64,000 bases of DNA. It comes from Rhizodiscina lignyota. Taxonomy: Eukaryota > Ascomycota > Dothideomycetes > Aulographales > Rhizodiscinaceae. The stretch spans positions 1,984,001 through 2,048,000 of the forward strand of contig ML978126.1 of assembly GCA_010015805.1 (NCBI GenBank). The letters run 5' to 3'. This document shows, one piece after another, positions 45,941-57,946 of the stretch. A model generated the notes under the pieces. The model had not been told where the DNA came from. It did no database searches and saw only the letters and a list, made by a program, of their open reading frames with translations. A program made the position numbers and the translations under genes. Numbering within the stretch: the first letter of the stretch is position 1; the number at the start of each line of letters is the position of its first letter.

Positions 45941-48777
45941 GGTGACTGATCTTACAGGCGTTCAATTAGAAAGAGTTGGAGCCGGGAATGTAGCGAAAGT
46001 CGACGTTTTTATTGCTCTCCAGGCTCCGCGGAGTCAAGTGTCGCAGGTGTTGATTCTGGCCTGCTGGTCGCCTCGTGGCTTGGTGCTCGAAGCGCGGGAG
46101 TAGCAACCTTGATGCGCGGTGGCGGGCTGGATGTCGTCCAGGTTGCGCGCCGACTCACGATGTCATGGAAGAGGTGTGCGAGAAGGGGGGTTAAGGTTGT
46201 TTTTAAGGTGTCGCGACGTCGATCCTGCTCCGTGAGTGTGTCGAGAGTCGAGTAAGCGTTGCAGCTGGGGAGCGCAGGGCTGCGCCGCTCGGCAAGCGGG
46301 CAGGGGTGCGTTGAGCGTTGCTTCATCGTATTGGACCGCTCCAGCACCTCGAAACATCCACCGGCCCCACTGAAGCAATTTTCGTTCGCGCATATGATAG
46401 GAGAGAGGATGCTACTCTGTTATCTACGGCGAGTCAAAGTATATTGGCGTTCGACTCTATACAGTCATCGCATTACTTTCGAGCGTGCACATTGATGCCT
46501 TGGGACAGCTTGGTGCATCCAACTCCGGAAGATCGTCAAATCCAACCATCTCGTGCAGCGCTCCATCGCATTCGCCTTCCCAATCCGCAGAGACTCGCGA
46601 ACGCATGGCGGCAGGGCCCTGAGCTTGTGCCTACAGTCCCGGCTACCCCTCTGGCGGAACGAGGCATACTTGCGCCCTCGGACCGTTGAAGATGTTGTAG
46701 AAAGACTATGCTCTTCTCGCGGAACCGTCTCTCACTGATCTCTCTCTCAAGACGTCATGGCACTGGATACGGCTCTCAGCTAGTATGATCGTTTTCCGTT
46801 TTCAGCTTCTCACCCACGAGAAGTTGTGTCCGACACCAGCTTACGGTCATACAACCTCGAAGGATCGTCGACCCATGCCAAGGCCACCGCCCTCACACGA
46901 CAATAAGGCGCACGTCAAAACCGCGCAGGAGTAGGACTTCACCCTTCCACATTCGACGGCAACGCCGAACTTACTCATCTTGAACCGCTCTGCTGTCCAA
47001 TGTCAGCGTTTCCTTCTGCCTTTTGCCCAAAGCTTCTTGGACGCGCCGAGCAAAGCGGAATGCTTTCCTCATTTCTCCAAACGCCACTTGCAGCGGAGAC
47101 ATATAGGACTTAGGAATCGCGTCACCTTGCTCTCGCACCGCTCGAGCTTTGAACGCTCGGATCGTTGTGGAGTAAAAATCTGGTCTTTTCCTGATGCGGA
47201 AGCTCGAGCAACTCGCAATGACGCCGTCGTTGGCAATCGTTCTCGCGCTTTGGTTCGGAAGGATAATCATTATGAAAGAGTTTTCCAATTTCGCCTCCAC
47301 CCGCGCATTCCCATGTATGAAGCCCCGCAGGTGACAAAAGAGCTGGCCGCTAGCCAACCTGTAACGCCTGAGAGCGAGCTGCTGCCTCATTGCAAGAGAA
47401 TTGAGAGTCTTCCCGAAAGGTTGGCTCTGTCTTCTCTGGAGGGTGCATTGTTGCACCTTTAACAAAATGTCTTGCACTTTGTTGATTCTTAAGACTACAG
47501 TACAACACACCCATTCAATGTCTTGAATCCAGTTGCTAACTTTTTCGTCACACTCGATGCATCGCCGTCCCGGGGCATAATGTCCTTACCCAATAGCTTA
47601 CTCCTACGCACAGCCTTATTGGTCGCGCCCCTCGAATCGCCAAGGCACTCCCGCAACGCCCGCAGCGAGGCGGCTCCACATTTCCTCGGACACCAAGTGT
47701 GATAGCGTATGCGACTTGCCAGAGATTTCACGAGGCTTCTACAGAATCTCGGCCGCTTCTCGGCGTAGAATACTCTCTTTGGAGCTGGGGTTAGGATGGC
47801 TGCGAGCTCATCTTGCATGGTATGAGGGTTAGGGTTGGGGCAGAGATGTCTTCGGACAGCCAACATCGATGTACACATACGATGAATTGAATATAACAGA
47901 TGATATTCTCTACGTCGGCCGAGCAGTAGAGAGAGTCTGTGCATAGTTAAACGTTACGTTCAGAGCGAGTACAGCCCTTTTCAACCCATCTTTAACCACA
48001 TTGTGCTCTGCGCTGCAGCTTCGTCTTTACGGAACTCCAAGTCTCCTTTGAGAGCCCACGTATCTCACATACATACCATTGTACGCTTGACAGATTTGTG
48101 GCAAAGATGTCCCTGGACGGCCAACACATACACGTTGAACGGAATATAAAGGGTGATATTGTATTGATCGGCAGGACGACAGGAAGACTGTATACATCAT
48201 TTAATTTTATTTTTAGAGGTGGTACAGTTGTATTGGAACCCTCCTTGACGGCAGAGTGTCCATTACACAGCTACGAGCCCACTAAACTCACAGTCCTTTT
48301 GACAGACATGTGAGTTTCATAGATTTGATTGGCTTATTTAGACTGAGTACTACTAGAGTACATGTGCGGAGTGAAGCTCTAGCGAAGATGTTATTGAACA
48401 ACCACCACCTACGTGGTCAACTCAACACCACAATCGATATATCCCAAGTCTGCAGGACGACAAGGAGAGTATACACGTGATTAAACGGTGTATTCAACAG
48501 CAATACAGTTACATCCAAACCCTCCTTGAAGTCCGTATTCACGTCTGCACAGCCGCACGTTTGATGAATTCACATTCCCTCTGAGAGCAATGCAAGTGTC
48601 ACAGACTTGATTCATCTATTTGAACTTGGTACTACTAGAGTACAGATGGCCCCTTCCCGGTGGGGCATCACGGCCAAGACGTGGCAGCCGCAGTTACTAC
48701 TCCGCAAATGCAAGAAAGAGAAGAAGAAAATCATCAACAGCCTCATCATCGCCAACGTGCATACTCCTCAATCTCGC
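45941..48777. other. Intergenic, 2.8 kb, with repeats
   Basis: Between the permease start and the Prp39 stop. ORFs of 100-180 codons at 46009-46347, 46971-47510 and 47495-47944 show no domain, and the last overlaps a repeat copy. The right part contains the ~281-bp direct repeat. Confidence 0.5.
47847..48650. repeat. ~281-bp direct repeat, two copies plus a partial copy
   Basis: Matching blocks: GCAGGACGAC at 48171 and 48452; CCCTCCTTGA at about 48239 and 48520; TACTACTAGAGTACA at 48348 and 48630 (offset 281-282). A third, partial copy (GGACAGCCAACAT...GAATATAACAGATGATATT) at 47855-47925 matches GGACGGCCAACAC...GAATATAAAGGGTGATATT at 48116-48160. Differences are largely transitions. No coding frame survives. 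Confidence 0.75.
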
Positions 48778-51050
48778 CTACTCGTCCGCCATGGTAATCG
48801 ACTTGACGTCATCCTCCTTCTTGACACTTGCAGGCCTATATATAGTGAGTAATTGAACTATAATGTCAACATGTCGTTAAACTCACCCGAACAGCTCGCG
48901 GTCCAGACGCAAGTACTCCTTCGCGGCCTCCGGACCGCCGCGCTCGACCAGGAAACGCATGTACAGCGTTCCCAACTCCTTGACGGTATCCTCGTCAAGG
49001 CCGCTGTTTTGGCGGACGTCGTCCCAGACAGCCTTGATCGCCGAGTCGTGACCACTAGCAGCCGGCAGATCAATCTCGAACAGCAGCCAGCTCTCCCAGA
49101 ACTTGCGCACACCGAAGTACTTGCCCACGCTCCTTTTGTATAGGAAGCGTGCCTCATCGTGGTTGCCCTTGACCTTGGACAGCAGACGAGCTACTTCACC
49201 CACCAGGGCACCCCTGGTGGCGTTGTCGCATCCTGTGGCCTCGCCGTCAATGAAGTCCATGTACTTGCTGATCGCGGCGTCTACTCCGCCATGGCGGCGC
49301 GCGAGGTTCGCAAGGGAGATGATGGTATCGATATGGCCCGGCAGCACGTAGAGAATCGACTCATGGATATCTTGAGCAATGGCGACGCGGTTTGCTTCTT
49401 CGTTGGGATTCTGCACCATGTCCTTCTGTGACTCCTCGAAAAGAGCGTAGTGGATGCGGACTTGAGGCTTGGCGATGGGAGCGAACAGGCAGCTTGCACG
49501 CTGGTAGATGTTGCGCACTTCCTGGTACTTCTCCGGATACTTGGACATGTAGCGGGCGTAGCGCAGCCAGAACTCCTCGTAGTACGCTGCTGTGACAAGG
49601 CAGCGCTCGTAAAGGAAGATGATGCGGGCATAGTCGCCTTCAGCTTCTTCGAAGTCAAGATACTTGCCCCAGTTGGCGAGCTGAGCGGGATCCAGATCCT
49701 CGGTATGGAAGTACGGGCGCTTGATCTCCTGCTCGTAGGTCCAACGCTTTGTCGTCTCCGCCTGAGTCTTGCTGAAGACGCCGAGGAAATGCTGATCGAT
49801 TTTGCCGACGCGCAGCTCACGCTCCATCTCGACATCCGACTTCTCACCACCTGCGGCGATCACTTCTGTACGGTATTGCTCCAGGGTATCTGCTGGCACG
49901 AGCTCGTCGAGGGGTCTTGAGGCGGCGAGGTTGCGGAAGCGCTCGAAGTAGCGGGCGTACTGATGCATCGGGATGTGAATGATGCGACTCAGGATGGCGA
50001 AGATCTGAGCGTGGCCCTCGAAGCGCTCCTCGAACTCGATGTACTTGTCCCAGAAGGGGTGAGCGAGGAAGTCGAGGCCAACGTTCTTGGCACCGCGCTC
50101 GAAGAGACTGGGAAATGTAGTAAGCTGATAACTGAAAAGAGCGCATGGGTATATTTGAGGGGTTGGGGGAGAGGGTAAGCAAATATACAGTGTAAGTCCG
50201 AAGCTTTCAACATGTCTAAGTTCTCATATATATGTCATGGACGCGCCGTCGATGGATCTCAACGAGATCCTCGAGGATTGCGATAGATTGTGCTTGAATG
50301 AAGTAGATGGCGGTAGATAGCTCGACGAAAACTCAATTCAAGTGAAGGGCTGAAACAGGTGTGAGAGACTCCATGGAAGGTAGAGGTGGCTTTGCGAATC
50401 TCACCACTGTGCGCAACTCGCGCGTGATGTCATGCGACCAAGGCAGGCAGGCCAAAAAGGTTCAAGTGCCAGTAGATCGAAGGCGTGCGGATGCTTCGAG
50501 GCCGTGTTAAAGGGAAGAAGAGGGTAGAAGATCCGCCCCTGATACTTACTCTCGAATCGTCTGAGCGTCGTGGCAGGTCTCGACCTTGAAGGCGCAGTAG
50601 TTCATCCAGAGGTCGACGGAGTTCGTGATGCTTGCGACGCCGCGCTCGTATACCATCTCCGCGGCTTCTGTGCCAGCGATGGCGAACTCGAGCTCCGCAT
50701 AGCGCTTCCAGTATCCGAAGAAGAGAGGGAATTTCGCGAGGAATCGGTCGTAGATCAGGCGGAAAGAGTTGATGGCTTGAGGTGAAGCGTTGCGGTTGAG
50801 GCCGCCTTCTTGCGACTCGGCGGCGCGCACGAGTTGCTCCCAAGGCTCGGGGTTATCGGGATTCTCATGCTGTGGGAAATCTGTGAGCAGCAACCTTCCG
50901 TTAAAATTGTCAAACAAGCGACTAAATGAAGTTTTGCGCGCATACTACTGCTGCCCGGAGCTTCGCAAGCTCGGCGTTGTTGTCGTCAATGCCGAAGCTG
51001 GGCTGCTTGTCCTCCTCGAGCTCCCGGGGGAAATCCTCGATCTCCATTGC
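48778..51050 (-). CDS. PRP39: Pre-mRNA processing factor Prp39 (U1 snRNP)
   Basis: Four exons (complement): 50946-51050, 50550-50869, 48887-50107, 48778-48835; 567 residues. The HAT (half-a-TPR) helices are plain: PWEQLVRAAE, FPLFFGYWKRYAELE, VYERGVASITNSVDLWMNYCAFK, HPFWDKYIEFEER, WGKYLDFEEAEGDYARIIFLYERCL and EFWLRYARYMSKY. HAT proteins act in RNA processing, and this order and spacing is that of Prp39, which stabilises U1 snRNP on 5' splice sites. The first intron 50870-50945 needs the acceptor CCCACAG before CATGAGAATCC to keep frame. The second intron (50108-50549, 442 nt) is much longer than others here. The last exon restores the usual ending with SVKKEDD. Nuclear location expected. 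Confidence 0.93.
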
Positions 51051-51574
51051 GACACCTAATTCGCGTAAAAGTAAACGCGATATGTTACTTGATGGACAAA
51101 CTGACGATGAGTTGTTCAGAAAGTTGTGTAGAACGAAGCTATGTCGCGCGTAGCTGGAAGAGCTAGAGTGTCGAGGTGGGTACAGGAAGTTGAAGGTTGG
51201 AGGTCAGCAAGCGACCGTGGAGCGCCGAAGGTCAAAGTAAGGCTGCAGTTCTTGGCATTGCCAAGACAACGGCAAGTCTCTCAGGGCCTGGCCGACCGCA
51301 GTCACGTTACTCCACCTTCACGGTGTCAAGTGTTTGGAAGACGATGTCATTGACCATGTGAAATGGCTTCAATTTGCTTCAGCTATCAATAATATGTACT
51401 CGAATTCATGTTCTTGATTCCCATTGAATGGCCCAAAACATCATTAAATCGTCACCCGCATTTTGGTTCCCAACCGAAGACCAAGCCGCTCGCTCAAAGG
51501 GTATATCAACAAAGGTCGCTATGCAAAATGCAGGTTGCATCGCGGAAAAAGAATCGAAGGGAAGGAAGAAAATC
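51051..51574. other. Intergenic: Prp39 promoter and SAM-PH 3' flank
   Basis: 524 bp between tandem genes on the minus strand; no gene seen. Confidence 0.45.
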
Positions 51575-54160
51575 TCACGGGCTCCGCTTCTGCCCCACCA
51601 CTTCGACCTCATATCCATCCTTCCTTTCTCTCAGCGCCTTCGCGAGCATGAGCTCTCTCATCCAGTCAATCCTCTCATCTCTTGTTCGCACCGCAAAATG
51701 ATGCGTCTTCCCACCCGCAACAGCCTTCACTAACCTCCTCCTCTCCTCGCCATCACCGTTTGTCGCCGGCCTGCCAGCAGGGACAAGCTGGAACGAGAAC
51801 GCCGCAGGGTCAAGGCCCTTCTCCTTGTTACCGACAAGTGAGAGTGCCTTGAACTTGGCGGATAGCTTACTGCTCGCAATACTCGAGCATGCCACAGCGT
51901 ACTCATCAATGTTCAGCGTGTCGAGCGGCGACGAAGACGGTAGCGAGTTAGGATGCATGGCGAGCTGCGTGCCCGTGAGGCGAAAGTGGTGATCTGCCCA
52001 CTCGTGCCGCAGCAGCTTGGTGCGCCGCTTCTTCATCCATCCAGCGTGGTTGATGCCAGGAAAACCTGGGCCCGTCGATGTCGGGTCCAACTTCGCTGTT
52101 GATGGCGCGGTCGGACCGGACGACTCAGAGCGGGCAGTCTCCCCGGAAAGCTTGGCCCTGTCGGAGGCATCGTCGATGCCCGCGATGTACTGGCCTTCAT
52201 GAAGTGTGGAGCCACGAACAGTGTCGCCTGCTGGACTGAAGACTTCATCTTCACCGAGGGTGGGCAGCGTGAGGGACGCACCGCGGCGGTAGTTCATGGC
52301 GGACGTCGAGCGCGTGATAGGGTCGCGGAACTGCATGTTCGGTGGCACAGAACGGGACATGTCTCTTGTGTCTGGACTAAGCGGGAAAGCAGAGTTGATC
52401 GGTATATCCATTTCGCTGGCTGGCGTGCCAAAGCGGTAGATCCCTCCCTCACCAACCGGCGTTGCAGCGGCGGTACGGCAAGGAGAGAAGGGAGAGAATG
52501 CAGACCGAGGCTCCCCACTCTCAATCTGAGGCTGAGCCGAAGCAGAGCGCGGGATGTTGAGCTTGGGGAGGCATTGGAGGCCTGTCAGAGGAGACGGACC
52601 CACGTTTTGAGCAGGCGCAAGAGTCGGTATCGCCGGGAACATCTCCAGTGGAGGACTCTCGAGAGGAGTAATGGGAACGGGCTGAGGTGGCTCGACATGC
52701 TGGAAGGTGAGGAACTGACGGACATGCTCCTGAGGGTCACGAGACTGAAGCTGCTGAAGAAAATTCTCTTGCAGCGCTGACGGGAACGCATGCTGCTCAC
52801 CAGGACCAAGGAGATCTGACGACGCAACAACAGAAGGGATAGCCTCCGACGTTGGGCGTAGGTGATTGTTGATGCCAGGTACCATGTTTGGTGCCGACGA
52901 GGCATTACCCGGGTCGCCAGTGAAGAAGATGCGACCGCCCTTATCCGGTGAGATTGGGAAGCCTTGTTCTTCCTGGATCCTCTTGAGCAGCTTCTGCTGC
53001 TTCTTCCACTTTGAGCACTTCTCTCCTCTGGCACACTTGTGTGGCTTCGGCATGAGTTGCTCAATCGCGACAATGGAGATGGACTCTGCTGGCGTGATTG
53101 GCTCGCCCAAGGGGTTACGTGGCTTTCGTGCTTTTCTTCTTCTGGAACCAGGAGTAATTGGTGTTACGCCGTTCTCGTCACACTGGTCAAGCTTGGAAGG
53201 CCGTCTCGAGCCAAGGCTGCTTGTGTCCTGAAAGGGTGTCGGTACCGGGCTGACACGTCCAGATCCGCCTCGCAGTTCGCAAATGTGGTTCCACAGTTGG
53301 TGTCGCTTGCCGAAAGATCGAATCTCCACCTCCTTCAAGTCCTCAAAGTTCATGTCCATGAGAACAGCGCCAGTAATATCGTGCGACTCGAAGCGATCGC
53401 AGATATCATCATCCATACCACACTGAGACATCCAAAAGGCGACCTGCTCCGCTGACCAGGTCCGAGGATCACTCTCATCCTCCTCTTGTCTCCTCTCCAC
53501 TGCCAACGCGTTTGGTGGGAATCCCTTGACTGTGCTTCCTGTGTGCGGCCCTTGGAAGGCAGTTTCCACTCTTGGGAATTCCTTCTTCGCGACCGGCGAC
53601 AATTGTAGAGCATAATCAAAGTCGAACTCCGATGAAGTTGTTGAAGTGCGGAACAGTTGCGGCCCTACCGGTCCCTGCATGGATCTCGAGTTTGTCGTGT
53701 CGACGGTAAGATTGAATTCGCTTCTTCTGGCCGAATGGGGCGTTGCGACCTCATCATACGTTGAAATCGTCGTTTGACTTCTCCTCCCTTCGTTCTGTTC
53801 CAGCGTCAGTTGCATACACCTCATCTGGGCGAGTGGGTCCATACTGATTCCGAGAAATTGTATTCCAGCGAATCCTCCTCGAATTCGCTATCCTCGTCTT
53901 CGTCAAAGTCGGTGTGCTCACTATGAGCATCGTCGAGGTCGTCTTCCCATATTTGGGTCGCTTCTGAAATTGCTCTCGAGAGGCGGTTGTATGATTCTTC
54001 GCTTATGCTTGCAAACGTGCCGGGCGGGAACAGCGGAGCGGTTTTCCCTCTGGAGAACATCTCGACGCCCGGCTCCAGCGGCGTAATTGGTGTAAATGGA
54101 TCCTGCAATTGCACTTGTTAGTGGATATACGGGCTACGGTGGGCCATTCTGGAGTACCAT
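51575..54160 (-). CDS. SAM and PH domain signalling/scaffold protein
   Basis: Proposed exons (complement): 54158-54160 (the ATG alone), 53845-54102, 51575-53794; 826 residues. Intron 53795-53844 (50 nt) is well supported. The first exon is inferred from the CTAAC...TTGCAG acceptor at 54103, in front of GATCCATTTACACC, and the only ATG followed by GT in phase. A SAM domain (WSAEQVAFWMSQCGMDDDICDRFESHDITGAVLMDM..., about residues 215-280) is followed by a conserved KPHKCARGEKCSKWKKQQK motif and a long disordered Ser/Pro part. The PH domain lies at the C-terminus (HAGWMKKRRTKLLRHEWADHHFRL to HHFAVRTRDERIDWMREL). SAM plus PH suggests a membrane-recruited scaffold in polarity or MAPK signalling, as in Boi1/Boi2, though no SH3 is seen. 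Confidence 0.85.
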
Positions 54161-57100
54161 TTGTCAAGGAGTGTACAGCGCTCTCGGACCAGCAGAGAGC
54201 TAATCGTATATACTAGAGCGGGGTATCGTCACTGTTGCCAGTGCTGACGGGAGTCTATCTCAAAGGACACATGCACGCAACACAAACTCGAAACAGCAGA
54301 GCAAAAGCAGAAGTCGCAAAACGCTTCGGGACAGTCAGGGTAACGGTGGCTTTTAAGAGGCAGTGAATGATAGCGGTCGAGCGCATATTTGGCTCTCATG
54401 GTTGGGCGAATTGAGTGGCTCGGTGGGCGAGGTGGTGGCCCTGTTAGCGGCCTGCGCTGCAGCAAATCACCACTGACGGCATGGGGGTGGGCAAGGCGTG
54501 GCCGCCGGGTGCTGCCCGCGTCCTTGCTTTAAGCGCCAGGTGCCAAAAACAGCCTGGCTCTCACGCTGCACCGCCATCTAAAAAGGGCGGGCGGCGCGAT
54601 TGGCTGCACGCGCCTCGTCGCATCGGCGCGATCCTGGCAGATGCAGAGCCTCCGGCCAACGGCGATCGTCGCCCAATGTGCCGAGAATGAGCATTGCAGT
54701 CGCATCCCAGAATAAGCACCCAATGGAGCACGCTCTCATGACTCGGATGCCTCGAATCGATCTCGTCACCTCTCGACGCGCCCGCTCACCCATCCCTATG
54801 AGGCTGTTCGGGCTCGGAACGGTACGCGACTTGAAGGGAGAGCGAAAAGGGTTCAGCCTCCGACCCAATTCAGCAGAGGTCTCGGAGAAGGCCTCCTGGA
54901 CTCGATAGGGCCTTCTGGGGTTCCTGGAGCGGGCGCCTGCCGACGGAATCGACGGTGAGGCGGCTTCTCGTCCCGACATCGAGTGTATCGATTGCGCTGT
55001 GCGACAAGCACCACCGCACATCGAGAAAGCCAAGTGCTTGCAGAACCGGCTCACGGCAGCGTGAGAAAGCACAACGAGGAGTTTAGTCACACGCGGACTT
55101 GCTCTATTCCACGTACTCGGTACACTCCGCTGGGGTTCGTAATATCTCCAGCTTCGTTACGATGGATCTAGGGTCGGCTAACCCTGCAGCGGCAGATTGA
55201 CGAGGCTTACTACGACAGGCTTCGAGCGGCGAGCATCACGATCACGGCCTGTAAGCTTGTCGTTCCTTCTGCGCAGTCAATCATCAATTCCCACGCTTAA
55301 TTTCGAGCGGGGTCACGTCATGAGCACTCCCTTCCGAGATGGCCTTATGCAGCTGCGAGTCGGAAGCACATCCTCTCCAGATGTTCTCAACAGCTCTCAC
55401 AGTGCATTATGCACGAACTGGACACACATGTGATGTTGTGGAGCATCCAGACTATTCCACGACACACAATTTACAACCGAATTCATCTACGGCCACAATT
55501 CCGGCCTCTCCCATTCAAAAGCAGCCCGTTCTTCTAGCCGTAAAAGCGACGCAGGTCCAAGGCCTCGTGGCGGCTGTCGTACGACGTGAGCACTCCAATA
55601 CCCCGAGAGCCACGGCGTCGTGCCTCTTGGGGCCTGCAGATTCCTCCCCACCAAGTTCAAGCCGCCCGGAACACATTGATTCCAGAGTTTTCTTTTCGGA
55701 AGTCAACGAGTCCGACCTGAGCCACTGAGAGAAGGAGGCTGGTGGCGACTGTCCCAATGGTAAGTGTTCAGGTAAGCACGAAGGATGCCAACTTACTCGA
55801 AAAGCGAAACGGACACCAACCAGGGCCGTTACATGACCCTTTGTACCTCGCACATGATCTGGAATCCAGGCGGAGCCGTGACCTTCCTTTTGCTCGACGG
55901 CTCGTATATGGGTCTATAGGCAATCTCGTAATCGTTATGCCGCAAATGAGATCCGCAGTTGCCGGAGACGGCCCCAGATTCGCCAGAGTCTTGACGAATT
56001 TCAGCCCAACGTCCTTGGACCCGGTCCTGATGAGCATGTCCAGAGCTGACCGTGAGGCATCGCCATGTCCATCATGTCTATCGAAATCAGCGCCACCGAA
56101 CATCATTGCAACGCCAGACACGAGGACATAGTAGATGACCGGGCCCCTGCGTTTTACTTGCCATGCGTTCAAGAATGGTTGGCTGTCGTGCAGCGATTCC
56201 GATTTCGCCGCTGAGTTGGCAAAAGCACCGAGCGACAATCGAAACTTCTGTTCGCATTCTCGAAACCCAACCCGCATCCAGCCGCCGAAAACCACCGATC
56301 ATGTCATTCAGCCTCAAATTAAGGAGATCTACATGCTCATGTGCTCACACACCTTCAGCTTCGCCCTCAATTGCAACGCATTGCGCGGAGCGGTAAGTAT
56401 CGGCTACTTCGGTGGAAGTAGCACAGGCCTCGACGTTGAGAACTTGAGAGCAGGTTCAACTCTGTGGCTTGAGCTTCTCGAGTCACACCGTACACGAAGC
56501 GAGCTTTTGACCTTCGCGGAGTTTGCGGAGCTGCTGGCTCCTCTCGAATCCTACATTATCGAAATTCTTGTGATCGGTATCCAATGAGGTCGAGGAATGG
56601 CGACCATTATCCGGCCTTCCTTCCACGATAAATTATTGCTAATTATGGGCAATTCTGTACTTCCTAATCTAGGACTTATCCAACTGTCGATTAATTAAGC
56701 TCTTTTACTTTTGCCAGGAGGCAAGCCAGGGTTAACCCTGATCCTAGCAAGCCACTGAGCATCTCTTGCGTGCGTTTGGCGCTTTGACTGGCTATCCGCG
56801 GGACGCGCCGCGAGCTTGTCATGCACGATGCAAGATTCTATCACCTCCACCCTGGCCACTCAGCGTGCAGCATTCCCAACCTCTTCAGCGTGACCTTCCT
56901 CGCTCAATTTCCAGGCAGATGGTCAGGCCGCTCGCGACTCGCTCTGGCCGTGAGAAGAATCGCTCACTCCTGCCTCAATCGGTGCTGTGGAAGCGAGGGC
57001 ATCGATGGACACGCGGTGCGAGCACATCCGGGCCTAAGCAGTACACTTTTCGGCGGATATCCCGCCGAATGCTCATGGGGCCAAATCGTGAGACTCTCGG

Positions 57101-57946
57101 CATCGACGGTTGAGTACGGAGCACTTCTGAGCTGGAGACCATCATCAAAGGCCTTCACCAGCACCTCAGATCATGTTGCCCGATGCTGAAAGCCTCAAAG
57201 ACGTGATCTGCTGCAATCACGGCTCGGTACGGCGAGTTATCAAAGGGGCTAATGCAAGAATTCAACGTCTTCCAGAGCTTCCAAGCTTTCTCCACGCGAA
57301 TCCACCGAGCTCACGGACCACAGTGCGATTGAACTTATGCACGAGGCCATTTTGGTGTGGGTCGACTGTGAGATCCTGGTCTTGTGGAGCGAGAAAGAGG
57401 TCTGAGCAAAAATAGCCACCAAAGTGTCCGCATCCGTGCGGAATGATGGTTAATTTGCTTCCCGCGTGCACACTCCACAGCATCCACAGCCAATCAATGC
57501 TGCAGCTCTGCATGCAACATGCCCGGGTTAAATTTCTGCTGCTATTCCTGGATGAGGGGTTAAGGTCGTCAATTCACCATGAATGGCATATAAGGACAAT
57601 AACCCATCCTTCAACCCACTCCCCAAGTCGAATTGAGCAAGCACCAGCGACTCTCCCCAAGCCAGTGGGCCGACCGACCGACAAATAAACCCTTGCTATT
57701 ATTCCGGAATTCGCTCAGCCAGAGATAATCCAGAAGGCGCCGGTCGCAAAATCTCTGTTCCTCATTAATCTTAATAGCATCCACGGTCGAGCCAGATCAC
57801 TGTCGCTCACACAATAGCGTCCCCGCCAGTCGGAGCGCATTCGTTCACTGAATACCTTTTTTATTCACGGCCTGCCCCCAAGTCCCAACGAGCTGGGCTC
57901 ACGCAATACTTATTGATTGCTTTCCCTTCTTTTACTTTTACGAATA
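54161..57946. other. Gene-free 3.8 kb upstream of the PRO1-like regulator
   Basis: Divergent between SAM-PH and the Zn2Cys6 gene. ORFs at 55768-56295 (-) and 56135-56587 (+) overlap antisense and show no domain. GC-rich blocks (54480-54680) alternate with AT-rich ones. Probably promoter and long 5' leader of the regulator; no RNA gene recognised. Confidence 0.45.

Noticed and set aside
46009-46347. ORF of ~105 residues on the minus strand
   Set aside because: It has an ATG and a helix-like stretch (LTEQDRRRDTLKTTLTPLLAHLFHD broken in two blocks), but no recognised family, and it sits in the permease 5' flank; evidence is too thin for a gene call.
47495-47944. 149-residue minus-strand ORF with ATG
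   Set aside because: Its 5' end lies in a copy of the ~281-bp repeat and no domain is visible.
50108-50549. Intronic snoRNA in Prp39
   Set aside because: No box C/D or H/ACA pattern found on the transcribed strand.
55768-56587. Antisense ORF pair of 175 and 150 residues
   Set aside because: The two overlap in part and neither shows a domain, signal peptide or splice structure.
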